39,322 bases of DNA from Candidatus Omnitrophota bacterium (GTDB lineage Bacteria; Ratteibacteria; UBA8468; B48-G9; JAFGKM01). Made by a program: the position numbers and the translations under genes. This document shows, in pieces, positions 29,178-36,092 of the stretch (position 1 is its first letter; every line of letters begins with the position of its first letter). The notes under the pieces are model-generated. The model was not told the origin of the DNA, did no database searches, and was given only the letters and a program-made list of their open reading frames with translations. The stretch is from contig JAMWCJ010000007.1 of the NCBI GenBank assembly GCA_023818645.1, positions 1 to 39,322 on the forward strand, read 5' to 3'.

Positions 29178-29424
29178 ATGGGATATCCTGATTGGGTGGT
29201 AAAACACAAAAGAAAGTGAACTCCAATTCATAATATAAGAAGGCATTTTTATTTGTATGCGATAAGAGCAGATAGGACAAAGGATTGAAAATAGCCAAAA
29301 GATTAGTAAGAGATATTCAGGAAAGATAACACCAAATATAGGAGGGATGTTTGATGCTTTTAAAAATACACTAATTGATTTTATACGGAATTTGTTATCA
29401 AATTTATATTTCTTGGAGTTTATT
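29178..29424 (+). pseudogene. decayed transposase N-terminus
   Basis: From the ATG at 29178 the frame reads M-G-Y-P-D-W-V-V-K-H-K-R-K, then a TGA, then T-P-I-H-N-I-R-R-H-F-Y-L-Y-A-I. After two frame changes, D-K-G-L-K-I-A-K-R and S-G-K-I-T-P-N-I-G-G follow. This tracks the start of a widespread DDE transposase family (PEWV-KHK-KGT-IR-I...YYLYE...WD--KKRA-KITG-YLG-IT), recalled from memory. Only about 55 residues remain and at least one stop and two frameshifts are present, so it is a dead fragment. Confidence 0.55.
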
Positions 29425-30480
29425 TTAAGGTGCCCATTTTAAAAGATGAAGATTACCTATATTTACATTTTTGAGATATCTCTTTGCAGTTTCATAACAT
29501 TTAAAAACAGTTTCTCTTGGAGTTATTGGTAAATCATTCATATAAAATTCTGGATGGAAAATCAGTAAAGAATAAGGTATTTCCGGATTTAAAGTGGATA
29601 TAAATTTTGCTATTTTTTCAACTTCAGTTTCATCTATATATCCTGGGACAAGTAAAGTTGTTGCTGTTAATAAAGGATAATCACTTTTTTCTAAAAATTC
29701 ACCTATAATTTTAAAATTTTCCAATGTCTTTTTATTTGATACACCTGTTAAAACAATATTTAAATTTTCATCAAATGCTTTTAAATCAAACTTAATTACC
29801 CCTTTACTTTTAAGAACAACCTCTCCTATTTTTCTAACAAGATTTTTATTTCCGCAACCATTCCATTCAAAACATATCCTTATTTCCCTTTTCGTTAAAA
29901 TCTCTTCAGAAAATTTAATTACAAAAGGAAGTTGTGGTTCTGGAGAACCACCAAAAAAACAAACACAATAAACATCATCTCTATTTGCATAATTTATAAG
30001 TTGTTCAATTTTTAAAATTTCCCCCTTTTCAATAAATTTATGAGAATAATTCTGACAAAAAAGACAATCAAATGAACATCCATAAAAGAATACAGCAAGA
30101 TTATATTTACCTTTCCCATATTTCTCTGCTTCACAAAACCATTCAGCACAGCAATTTGTAGGGATTGGGTCATAATAAAAATCTAAAACGCCATAATCTG
30201 AACTTACTTTACTTTTTAAAACTCCATTTATATTTTCCCTTAATCCACAGTATCCTTTTTCTCCAGCACCAATAACACACTTATTATCGCATATCTCACA
30301 TTTTATCCCTTTTTCTGATTTAGGAGATAAAGGTGGGAGATTATATCTTTCTCTTATTTTTTTATGAACTTGTATTGAAATATTAATTGCTTCTTTGGGG
30401 TTTTCTCTTATACATTCAATACATATACCTAAATTTTCTGAAATAAATTTTTCTTTTTTGCAGATTTTACACAAACCCAT
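29425..30480 (-). CDS. AmrS/PflA-like radical SAM protein next to hyp genes
   Basis: 351 aa. An N-terminal Cys set (C4, C7, C20, C23) looks like a zinc ribbon. C61-x2-C64-x3-C68 ... C78 in CEICDNKCVIGAGEKGYCGLR is the motif of AmmeMemoRadiSam-type and glycyl-radical-activase-like proteins. The radical SAM triad is C135-SFD-C139-LF-C142. GGSPEPQLP near 187 and LTATTLLVPGYIDETEVEKI near 275 are also typical. It follows the hydrogenase protease gene by 2 bp. A role in hydrogenase maturation or cofactor delivery is inferred from the neighbourhood; the reaction is unknown. Confidence 0.8.
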   Translation of the reverse strand: MGLCKICKKEKFISENLGICIECIRENPKEAINISIQVHKKIRERYNLPPLSPKSEKGIKCEICDNKCVIGAGEKGYCGLRENINGVLKSKVSSDYGVLDFYYDPIPTNCCAEWFCEAEKYGKGKYNLAVFFYGCSFDCLFCQNYSHKFIEKGEILKIEQLINYANRDDVYCVCFFGGSPEPQLPFVIKFSEEILTKREIRICFEWNGCGNKNLVRKIGEVVLKSKGVIKFDLKAFDENLNIVLTGVSNKKTLENFKIIGEFLEKSDYPLLTATTLLVPGYIDETEVEKIAKFISTLNPEIPYSLLIFHPEFYMNDLPITPRETVFKCYETAKRYLKNVNIGNLHLLKWAP

Positions 30481-30482
30481 TT

Positions 30483-30938
30483 TTAATTTTTTACAAAGAG
30501 ATAAGTAACTTTATCTATAGATTTTAAAACACAATTACTTACCTCTTCGCCTATTTTTATTTTCTCAGGTTGAATTCCAAGAATATAGATTTCAGAATTC
30601 CCTATAAGATTTTTAAAAAGAGGAAGAGAAAAATTATGTGTATTAAAAGTTGTTTCTTTAATTTCTTCAATTTTAAAAATTCTAAAATTTCCTGGATATG
30701 AATTAAAATCAACAGAATCAATTATCAAGATTAAAGAAGGAGAGAAGTTTTTTATAATTCCTATATAGTTTTCAGGTTTATTTTCAGCATCAATTATAAG
30801 TAGATTTTTGCTTTTAATTTTTTCTTTCAATTTTTCTGCAATGATACTTCCTGCTGCATCATCTCCTTTTAATCTGTTTCCAATCCCGATTATAACTACT
30901 TTTTCTCCCTTTTTAATCCTTTCAAGTATTCTATCCAT
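30483..30938 (-). CDS. hycI: [NiFe]-hydrogenase maturation protease, HycI-like
   Basis: 151 aa. GIGN (18-21) and GDD (25-27) open the protease fold. D74 (IDSVDF) and H101 (THNFSLPL) complete the set of nickel-binding acidic and His residues seen in HycI/HybD. It clips the C-terminal tail of the hydrogenase large subunit after nickel insertion. The ten-residue lead before the first strand resembles archaeal HycI proteins that serve energy-converting hydrogenases. It overlaps hypB by 43 nt. Confidence 0.82.
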   Translation of the reverse strand: MDRILERIKKGEKVVIIGIGNRLKGDDAAGSIIAEKLKEKIKSKNLLIIDAENKPENYIGIIKNFSPSLILIIDSVDFNSYPGNFRIFKIEEIKETTFNTHNFSLPLFKNLIGNSEIYILGIQPEKIKIGEEVSNCVLKSIDKVTYLFVKN

Positions 30939-31555
30939 ATGTTAAAATTTTCTCCTGTCTTTGAAGATAGTTTTATAAGTTTTGATCCTGAAGAGATGTT
31001 TTTTAGGTCATTTTCAAATTTTCCAAAATCAAAATCAAGGTAAGGAACTAAATCAATCTTATTTAATATACAGAGATCCGAAACTTTAAATATCAAAGGA
31101 TATTTTTCAATTTTATCATCTCCTTCTGTAATTGAAGAAATAACAATATTTTTTTCTGTTCCTATATCAAATTCAGCAGGACATATGAGATTCCCAACAT
31201 TTTCAATAAAAAGAATTTCTATCTGTTCAAGATCTATTTCAGAAACTGCTTTTTTTACCATATTTGCATCAAGATGACATCCTCCTCCTGTATTTATTTG
31301 AATTACAGAAATATTAAATTTCAAAAATTTTTCAGAATCAACTTTCCCCTCCACATCTCCTTCAATAACTCCAAATTTAAATTCATCCTTTAATACATCA
31401 ATTGTTCTCTCAATAAAAGATGTCTTTCCACTGCCAGGAGCACCCATAACATTGATACCTAAGATATTATTTCCTCTTAAAATATTTCTTACCTGATCTG
31501 CTATTTTCTCATTTTCTTGAAATATACTTTCTTCTATTCTTATTATTTTTATCAT
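30896..31555 (-). CDS. hypB: hydrogenase nickel incorporation GTPase HypB
   Basis: 219 aa. Walker A GAPGSGKT (38-45), EGDVEGKVDSEK switch region (65-76), GGCH (91-94) with C93/H94 of the dimer-interface metal site, ENVGNLICPAEFD (118-130), and NKID (165-168) for guanine recognition. There is no His-rich N-terminus, so it should only deliver nickel, not store it. It works with HypA, encoded just upstream, to load Ni into [NiFe]-hydrogenase. Confidence 0.95.
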   Translation of the reverse strand: MIKIIRIEESIFQENEKIADQVRNILRGNNILGINVMGAPGSGKTSFIERTIDVLKDEFKFGVIEGDVEGKVDSEKFLKFNISVIQINTGGGCHLDANMVKKAVSEIDLEQIEILFIENVGNLICPAEFDIGTEKNIVISSITEGDDKIEKYPLIFKVSDLCILNKIDLVPYLDFDFGKFENDLKNISSGSKLIKLSSKTGENFNIWIEYLKGLKREKK

Positions 31556-31604
31556 TTTTTCTTTCCCTCTATCTTTCTGTTTTTAGAAATTTTAAGCGAA
31601 AGTA

Positions 31605-31862
31605 TTAAACTTCTATTTCAATATTTTCAACAATATATTCTCTATCATCAGGTTTTCCGTCTCTTTTAAGTTCAATCCTTGTGCCTTTGTATATCTCTTT
31701 TCCTTTAGTAAGTACAGAAAAAACAAAATTTAAATTTCCTTCATCAAGACAACTGTATGGATTTATTCTTATATTTATTTTTATTACTTTTTTTGCTTTA
31801 TTTTCTTTACAAACCGTTTCAAGTATTCTAATTAAATTATTTACAACAGAAATCTCATGCAT
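31605..31862 (-). CDS. hypA: HypA-like nickel chaperone lacking the zinc domain
   Basis: 85 aa from the ATG at 31862, giving the essential M-H2-E3 nickel-binding start; an upstream codon at 31874 would bury it. The core (ISVVNNLIRILE..., INPYSCLDEGNLNFVFSVLTKG) and the end (IVENIEIEV) match HypA. The CxxC...CxxC zinc domain of about 30 residues, normally between the two, is absent and replaced by KRDGKPDDRE. Usual HypA length is 113-118 aa. No frameshift is visible, so this appears to be a natural short form. Its start overlaps the mrpG stop by 8 bp. Confidence 0.78.
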   Translation of the reverse strand: MHEISVVNNLIRILETVCKENKAKKVIKINIRINPYSCLDEGNLNFVFSVLTKGKEIYKGTRIELKRDGKPDDREYIVENIEIEV

Positions 31863-32187
31863 CTTTATCCTCAATTAGGTCTTTTTCTATCTCCGTCCCT
31901 TTAACTGGTTTTACTCCACTGGTTAATGCACCATAAGATAAAGCATGAGAAGCAGTCGGAGAATTTAAAAATAAAAATACAATACATAATAATGCTTTAA
32001 GCCCTATACTTGAAAATCCAGTTAATAAAAATGTCCCAAATAAGATTGAACCAGCACCAAATGTTACACATTTTGTCGCTGTTTGAAATCGGCAGTAAAC
32101 ATCAGGCATTCGGACAAGACCAAGACATCCAAAAAAGACAAAACAAAGACCATTAAAAATTAAAAACCATCCAAAAATCTCAATCAT
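31855..32187 (-). CDS. mrpG: Mrp/Mbh antiporter subunit G
   Basis: 110 aa from the ATG at 32187, which has GGGAGG just upstream; the ORF could open at 32217 but that start lies deeper in mrpF. Three membrane segments, with GLVRMPDVYCRFQTATKC and the P-TASHALSYGAL block typical of MnhG/MrpG and MbhC. A small subunit of cation/proton antiporters, also found in membrane-bound hydrogenases. It overlaps mrpF and hypA, tying the antiporter module to hydrogenase maturation. Confidence 0.88.
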   Translation of the reverse strand: MIEIFGWFLIFNGLCFVFFGCLGLVRMPDVYCRFQTATKCVTFGAGSILFGTFLLTGFSSIGLKALLCIVFLFLNSPTASHALSYGALTSGVKPVKGTEIEKDLIEDKDA

Positions 32188-32434
32188 CAAACTTCCTCCC
32201 TTCAAGAAATTTAGCAAGTGTAATTGTACTCACAAAACCAAGTATACTCCATGCTATAGCAATGTTCATATAAAAATCAATTCCTGTAAATAGTGAATAA
32301 AAAACGCAGTAAATAATTATTACAAGACCAAGTATATCTATTCCAACCATCCTATCTACTGCTGTCGGTCCTCTTGCTATTCTATAAATACACATAGCAA
32401 CACATATACTGATAAATATAAAAATCGCATTCAT
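32180..32434 (-). CDS. mrpF: Mrp/Mbh antiporter subunit F
   Basis: 84 aa with three membrane segments and the MrpF signature RGPTAVDRMVGIDILG near 22-37. Length is normal for the family. Its ATG overlaps the mrpE stop (ATGA) and its 3' end overlaps mrpG. It is intact, although the genes upstream of it are broken. Confidence 0.88.
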   Translation of the reverse strand: MNAIFIFISICVAMCIYRIARGPTAVDRMVGIDILGLVIIIYCVFYSLFTGIDFYMNIAIAWSILGFVSTITLAKFLEGRKFDD

Positions 32435-32706
32435 TCAAACACCCTCTTTAAAATTTTTTCCATCAATCCAACTATCTTTTCTCTCTGTTGCTTTTTATCA
32501 TAAGTATAAATATAAATCCAGTGAATGTAAAGAAAGTTTTCTGTTACCTTTAATGTAAAAGTCCCTGGAGTTAATGTTATTGAATTTACTAAAATTGTCC
32601 TTGCTAAGGGAGATTTTAATTCAATAGGTATTTTAATTATACCTGGCTTTATTGGTAATCTTGGACTTAATACCCTATATGCCATCAAAATATTGGCTTT
32701 TATCAT
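32431..32706 (-). pseudogene. mrpE: mrpE C-terminal fragment
   Basis: 91 codons matching the C-terminal two thirds of MrpE/MbhA: IKANILMAYRVLSPRLPIKPGI...ARTILVNSITLTPGTFTLKV...LYIHW. The family is normally about 160 aa with membrane helices before this point. In-frame coding (PIVFIWY) continues just upstream of the ATG to a TAA that belongs to the inserted element at 32725. No Shine-Dalgarno precedes the ATG. The gene is therefore truncated by the insertion, though reinitiation at 32706 cannot be excluded. Confidence 0.8.
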
Positions 32707-32724
32707 ATACCAGATAAATACAAT

Positions 32725-32989
32725 GGGTTATCTCTGATTTTAGCCACCAAATTTTCTATTTCATAATATTTTAAGATGCTAATTGTAATTGTCAAATTTT
32801 TTTATTAGACCTAATAGTTTGTTTACTTTTTCTTCTGTTGTCAACTCTCTGTTGTTATATTTCCAGACATATTCCGCAAGATAAAATCTCCTCTTTTCTC
32901 TCCGTATCCTGCCTCTGGAAGATAATTGCCTTTTAAGATACCCCCAAAATCCTTCAAGACCATTTACTGGCTATTTTCAAAGATAACTC
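32725..32989 (-). mobile_element. 265-bp internally deleted IS1595-family-derived element
   Basis: Both ends carry an imperfect inverted repeat that reads outward: GGCTAAAATCAGAGATAAC (minus strand, ending near 32725) and GGCTATTTTCAAAGATAAC (plus strand, ending near 32989). The flanks AATACAAT (32717-32724) and AAAACAAA (32990-32997) match at 6 of 8 positions, fitting the 8-bp target duplication known for IS1595. Removing 273 bp (element plus one duplicate) rejoins the flanking reading frames exactly. Inside is only the transposase C-terminus. Confidence 0.7.
32779..32970 (-). pseudogene. IS1595-family transposase C-terminal remnant
   Basis: 63 codons to a TAG at 32779-32781. It begins N-G-L-E-G-F-W-G-Y-L-K-R, the catalytic Glu region of the ISXO2-like DDE domain, followed by FYLAEYVWKYNNREL, the usual C-terminal helix. 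Everything upstream of this block is missing, and the right terminal repeat abuts it. Confidence 0.75.
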
Positions 32990-33549
32990 AAAACAAACCA
33001 AGGGACAGAAAAACCTACCATTTTTGAAAGAGAAAAAGTCCCTGAAAAAAGATATATAAAAACAAATGACAAAAACATAACTCCTGCTCCACCTGAAGTT
33101 ATCATAAATGCCTTATCCGCTTTTAAAAGATGTTCTTTTTCTCTATATGTTCCAATCAACCTGTAAGAGCAAAGTCCTGCAATTTCCCAGAAGAAATAAA
33201 GAGATATTAAATTATCTGAAAAAACAACTCCAAGCATACTTCCAAGAAAAATTAGAGTCCAGAAACTGAAAAAACTTTTTTCTTTTTCTTCTCTAAAATA
33301 TCCCAAGGAGTAAACAAAAATTAAAAGAGCAACAAATGTAGATGTAGTTGCAAATAGGAAACTTAAATCATCATATAAAAATGAAATCCCTAAAAATTCA
33401 AAATTTGCTTTTAAATTTCCTGGAAGAAAGAGTATCAAGATAAAGTCCAAAAATGTAATTAAAATCGCAATATAAAGAGAATATTTCTCTTTGAAAACTT
33501 TTGTCAAAAAAGCCCCTAAAAAACTAAAAATAGTAACTATAAATGTCAT
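32977..33549 (-). pseudogene. N-terminal fragment of a NuoL/MrpA/MrpD-like antiporter subunit
   Basis: 190 codons from the ATG at 33549. It has several hydrophobic helices and the conserved FWEIAGLCSYRLIG and KADKAFMIT blocks of proton-pumping antiporter subunits, which are normally 480-770 aa. The frame ends at a TGA inside the inserted element at 32977. A GTG at 33576 would extend it, but that codon lies inside the operator-like palindrome and has no ribosome binding site. The last residues (GFSVPWFV) already look like MrpE, see findings. Confidence 0.75.
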
Positions 33550-33558
33550 TTTTATCTT

Positions 33559-33617
33559 ATTTGTGAAAATTTTCACAAATTATTTTAATATAATATACTA
33601 TAAAATTTTTTTGTCAA
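33559..33617 (-). promoter_or_regulatory. promoter with 22-bp perfect palindrome before the antiporter/hyp operon
   Basis: On the minus strand TTGACA (33617-33612) is a consensus -35 box. ATTATA at 17 bp or TATATT at 19 bp serves as the -10. Immediately downstream, 33559-33580 is a perfect palindrome: ATTTGTGAAAA followed by its reverse complement. Placement between the -10 and the start codon fits a repressor operator. Confidence 0.5.
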
Positions 33618-34033
33618 CAAAATGTATAAGTAAAGGATTTAGTAAAACTTTTCTATTTTCATCAAATTTTTGTTTTTCAGACAGAAACTTAATTTGCTAT
33701 TTTTCACCTTCTTCTTTTTCTTTTATTTTATCTACATTTTTTCAAGCATATGGAATGTAACTTGGATGTCTTAAATTCTGCAATTTTTTTAATTTTAACG
33801 ATAGAACATTATGTTTTAATACAGGAGTTCTTGAAAGATATCTTTGTGAAATACTATAATTTCATTTCTTAAATAAATGTAAATATTTTTCAAGTGATGA
33901 ATTTGTCCTGCTGAAAGATTTAACTTCTTTGTTGCTTGCATGAACTCATTTTAGAAATATGATAGACGATAAGTTTATGCTTTTTTCTAATCAACACTTT
34001 TAAACTTAATAGCAAAAAGGTATTATATTCTAT
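33618..34033. other. non-coding gap with broken short frames
   Basis: No intact gene. On the minus strand there are two short open stretches, one of about 40 codons around 33800-33920 and one of 37 codons ending at 33742, in different frames. They look like decayed coding sequence but match nothing recognisable. No Shine-Dalgarno is well placed for the ATG at 34034; TATTATATT ends 3 bp before it. Confidence 0.35.
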
Positions 34034-36091
34034 ATGAGGAAAAGTTATATAATTGTATTTACTATATTTTTTCTTTTTTCTGTCAAGAAAGTCCTGGAGG
34101 CAAATATGGATATTAAAAAATCTGAAGTTCTTTATGTTTCAAAAGATGGGAGTGATTCTTTTTCAGGTAGATTGAGTAGAAAAAGTAAAAATGATGGTCC
34201 TTTTTTAACAATTCAAAGGGCTATAGATGAAATTAAAAATATAAAACAAAAAAATAAAGGGTCTCTTAAAAAACCAGTTGTAATTATGATAAGAGGTGGA
34301 ACATATTTTCTTGAAAAACCAATTGAGATAGACCATCAGCATTCGGGGACTTCGGAATTCCCTGTTATTATAATGCCATATAAAAATGAAAGGGTTATAA
34401 TAAGTGGTGGTGAAAAACTTGAAAATTGGGAAATTACAAAAATCAATCAGAATGAAGTTTTTGTTTTTGAAATAAATGGGAAAAGATTTATAAATTTATG
34501 GGTAAATCAGGAAAGAGTAAATAAAGCAAGATATCCAAAAATAGGTTATTTAAAAATTTATGGATTATGTGAAGAAGACGGAAAAAAACAATGGAATGAA
34601 GGAGTTTATAAAGCAATCTTTAATAAACAGGATATTGAAAATCTGAATGAATATAAAAATGGAGAAATTATACTGATGACAAAGTGGGTTGAATCAAGAT
34701 TACCAATTTTATCAATTGATAAAGATAAAGGAATTATTGAATTTAGAAAAAGAACTGTTTTTAAACCTCAGAAAAATGACCTCTATTATATTGAAAATTT
34801 ACTACAATTTCTTGATAAAAACCAGTGGTATATTGATTTTGAAAATGAAAAATTGTATTACTTCCCTGAAAAAAATAAGAAAGATTATGAGTTTATTATT
34901 CCAAAATTTGAAAAAGTTATAAAAATTGTTGGTAAACCAGAAGAAGATAAGTTTGTTGAAAATATTCAATTTTATAATATCACTTTTTCTCACACTGAAT
35001 GGTATTTTCCTGAAAGTAGTTTAAGGGGGAAAGATGCTGGAGGTTTTGCTCAAGCAAGCGTAGAAGTACCAGGAAGTATTTATTGTGAAGGGATGAGAAA
35101 TTGTAAATTTGAAAACTGTGAAATATCACATATTGGAAACTATGGAATTGAACTTGGTAAGGGATGTCAGAAAAATAAAATTGTAAACTGTAAGATCTAT
35201 GATTTAGGAGGTGGAGGCATTAAAATAGGAGAAAGAATAATAAGAGATGAAAAAAAAATGCAAACATTTGGAAATGAAATAAGTGGATGTACAATAAATG
35301 ATGGTGGGAAAATATTTCATAGCGCAGTTGGTATATGGATTGGACAGAGTTATGACAATTTAATTTTAAATAATAAGATTTATGATTTTTATTATACTGG
35401 AATAAGCATTGGATGGACATGGGGATATGGAAAAACACTTGCAGGTAGAAATATTGTTAAATTTAATTATGTTCATCATATAGGTAAAAAAACAAATGGA
35501 GATGGTCCAATTTTAAGTGATATGGGTGGTATATATACTCTTGGAATTCAACCAGGGACTTTAATTTCAAATAACATCTTCCATGATATTTATGGATACT
35601 GGTATGGTGGATGGGGGATATATTTTGATGAAGGGAGTTCTTATATAATTGCTGAAAAAAATTTAGTTTATAATACTACTCATGGTGGATTTCACCAGCA
35701 TTATGGCAAAGAAAATATTGTTAGGAATAATATTTTTGCTTTTGGAACCCATCAGCAGATCCAAATAACAAGACCTGAACCTCATAAAAGATTTACATTT
35801 GAAAAAAATATTGTCATAGGAAAAACAGAAAAATGGATTGAAGGAGGACTTGATTTTAATTTTGTTTTTGATAAAAATTTATACTGGAAAATTGATGGTG
35901 GAGAGATAAAATTTTTTGATAGAAACAGTAAACAATATTCATTAAAAGAATGGAGAGAAAAAGGAATGGATATAAATTCTCTAATTTGTGACCCAAAATT
36001 TTATAATATAGAAAATTTTGACTTTAGATTAAAAAATGACTCACCTGCTTTTAAAATTGGTTTTGAAGAGTTTGAACTTCCAGAAAGATAA
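34034..36091 (+). CDS. secreted right-handed parallel beta-helix protein
   Basis: 685 aa. A signal peptide (MRKSYIIVFTIFFLFSVKKVLEA) precedes LYVSKDGSDSFSGRL...GPFLTIQRAIDEI and IRGGTYFLEKPIEI, the usual opening of these large beta-helix proteins. An insert domain (about 130-300) comes before the main helix (about 310-600), with rungs such as NCEISHIGNYGIELGKG, GIWIGQSYDNLILNNKIYD and GIYFDEGSSYIIAEKN. The end (SPAFKIGFEEF) is typical. Likely a polysaccharide-active enzyme. It stands alone between two minus-strand operons. Confidence 0.85.
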   Translation: MRKSYIIVFTIFFLFSVKKVLEANMDIKKSEVLYVSKDGSDSFSGRLSRKSKNDGPFLTIQRAIDEIKNIKQKNKGSLKKPVVIMIRGGTYFLEKPIEIDHQHSGTSEFPVIIMPYKNERVIISGGEKLENWEITKINQNEVFVFEINGKRFINLWVNQERVNKARYPKIGYLKIYGLCEEDGKKQWNEGVYKAIFNKQDIENLNEYKNGEIILMTKWVESRLPILSIDKDKGIIEFRKRTVFKPQKNDLYYIENLLQFLDKNQWYIDFENEKLYYFPEKNKKDYEFIIPKFEKVIKIVGKPEEDKFVENIQFYNITFSHTEWYFPESSLRGKDAGGFAQASVEVPGSIYCEGMRNCKFENCEISHIGNYGIELGKGCQKNKIVNCKIYDLGGGGIKIGERIIRDEKKMQTFGNEISGCTINDGGKIFHSAVGIWIGQSYDNLILNNKIYDFYYTGISIGWTWGYGKTLAGRNIVKFNYVHHIGKKTNGDGPILSDMGGIYTLGIQPGTLISNNIFHDIYGYWYGGWGIYFDEGSSYIIAEKNLVYNTTHGGFHQHYGKENIVRNNIFAFGTHQQIQITRPEPHKRFTFEKNIVIGKTEKWIEGGLDFNFVFDKNLYWKIDGGEIKFFDRNSKQYSLKEWREKGMDINSLICDPKFYNIENFDFRLKNDSPAFKIGFEEFELPER

Positions 36092-36092
36092 A

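Noticed and set aside
33550-33576. GTG start at 33576 for the antiporter fragment
   Set aside because: The codon lies within the palindrome and adds nine charged residues before the first helix; the ATG at 33549 fits better.
33860-33940. ATKKLNLSA on the minus strand resembling the C-terminus of ComM (LNLSARAYHRILK)
   Set aside because: Only about nine residues agree and the following sequence does not match in any frame.
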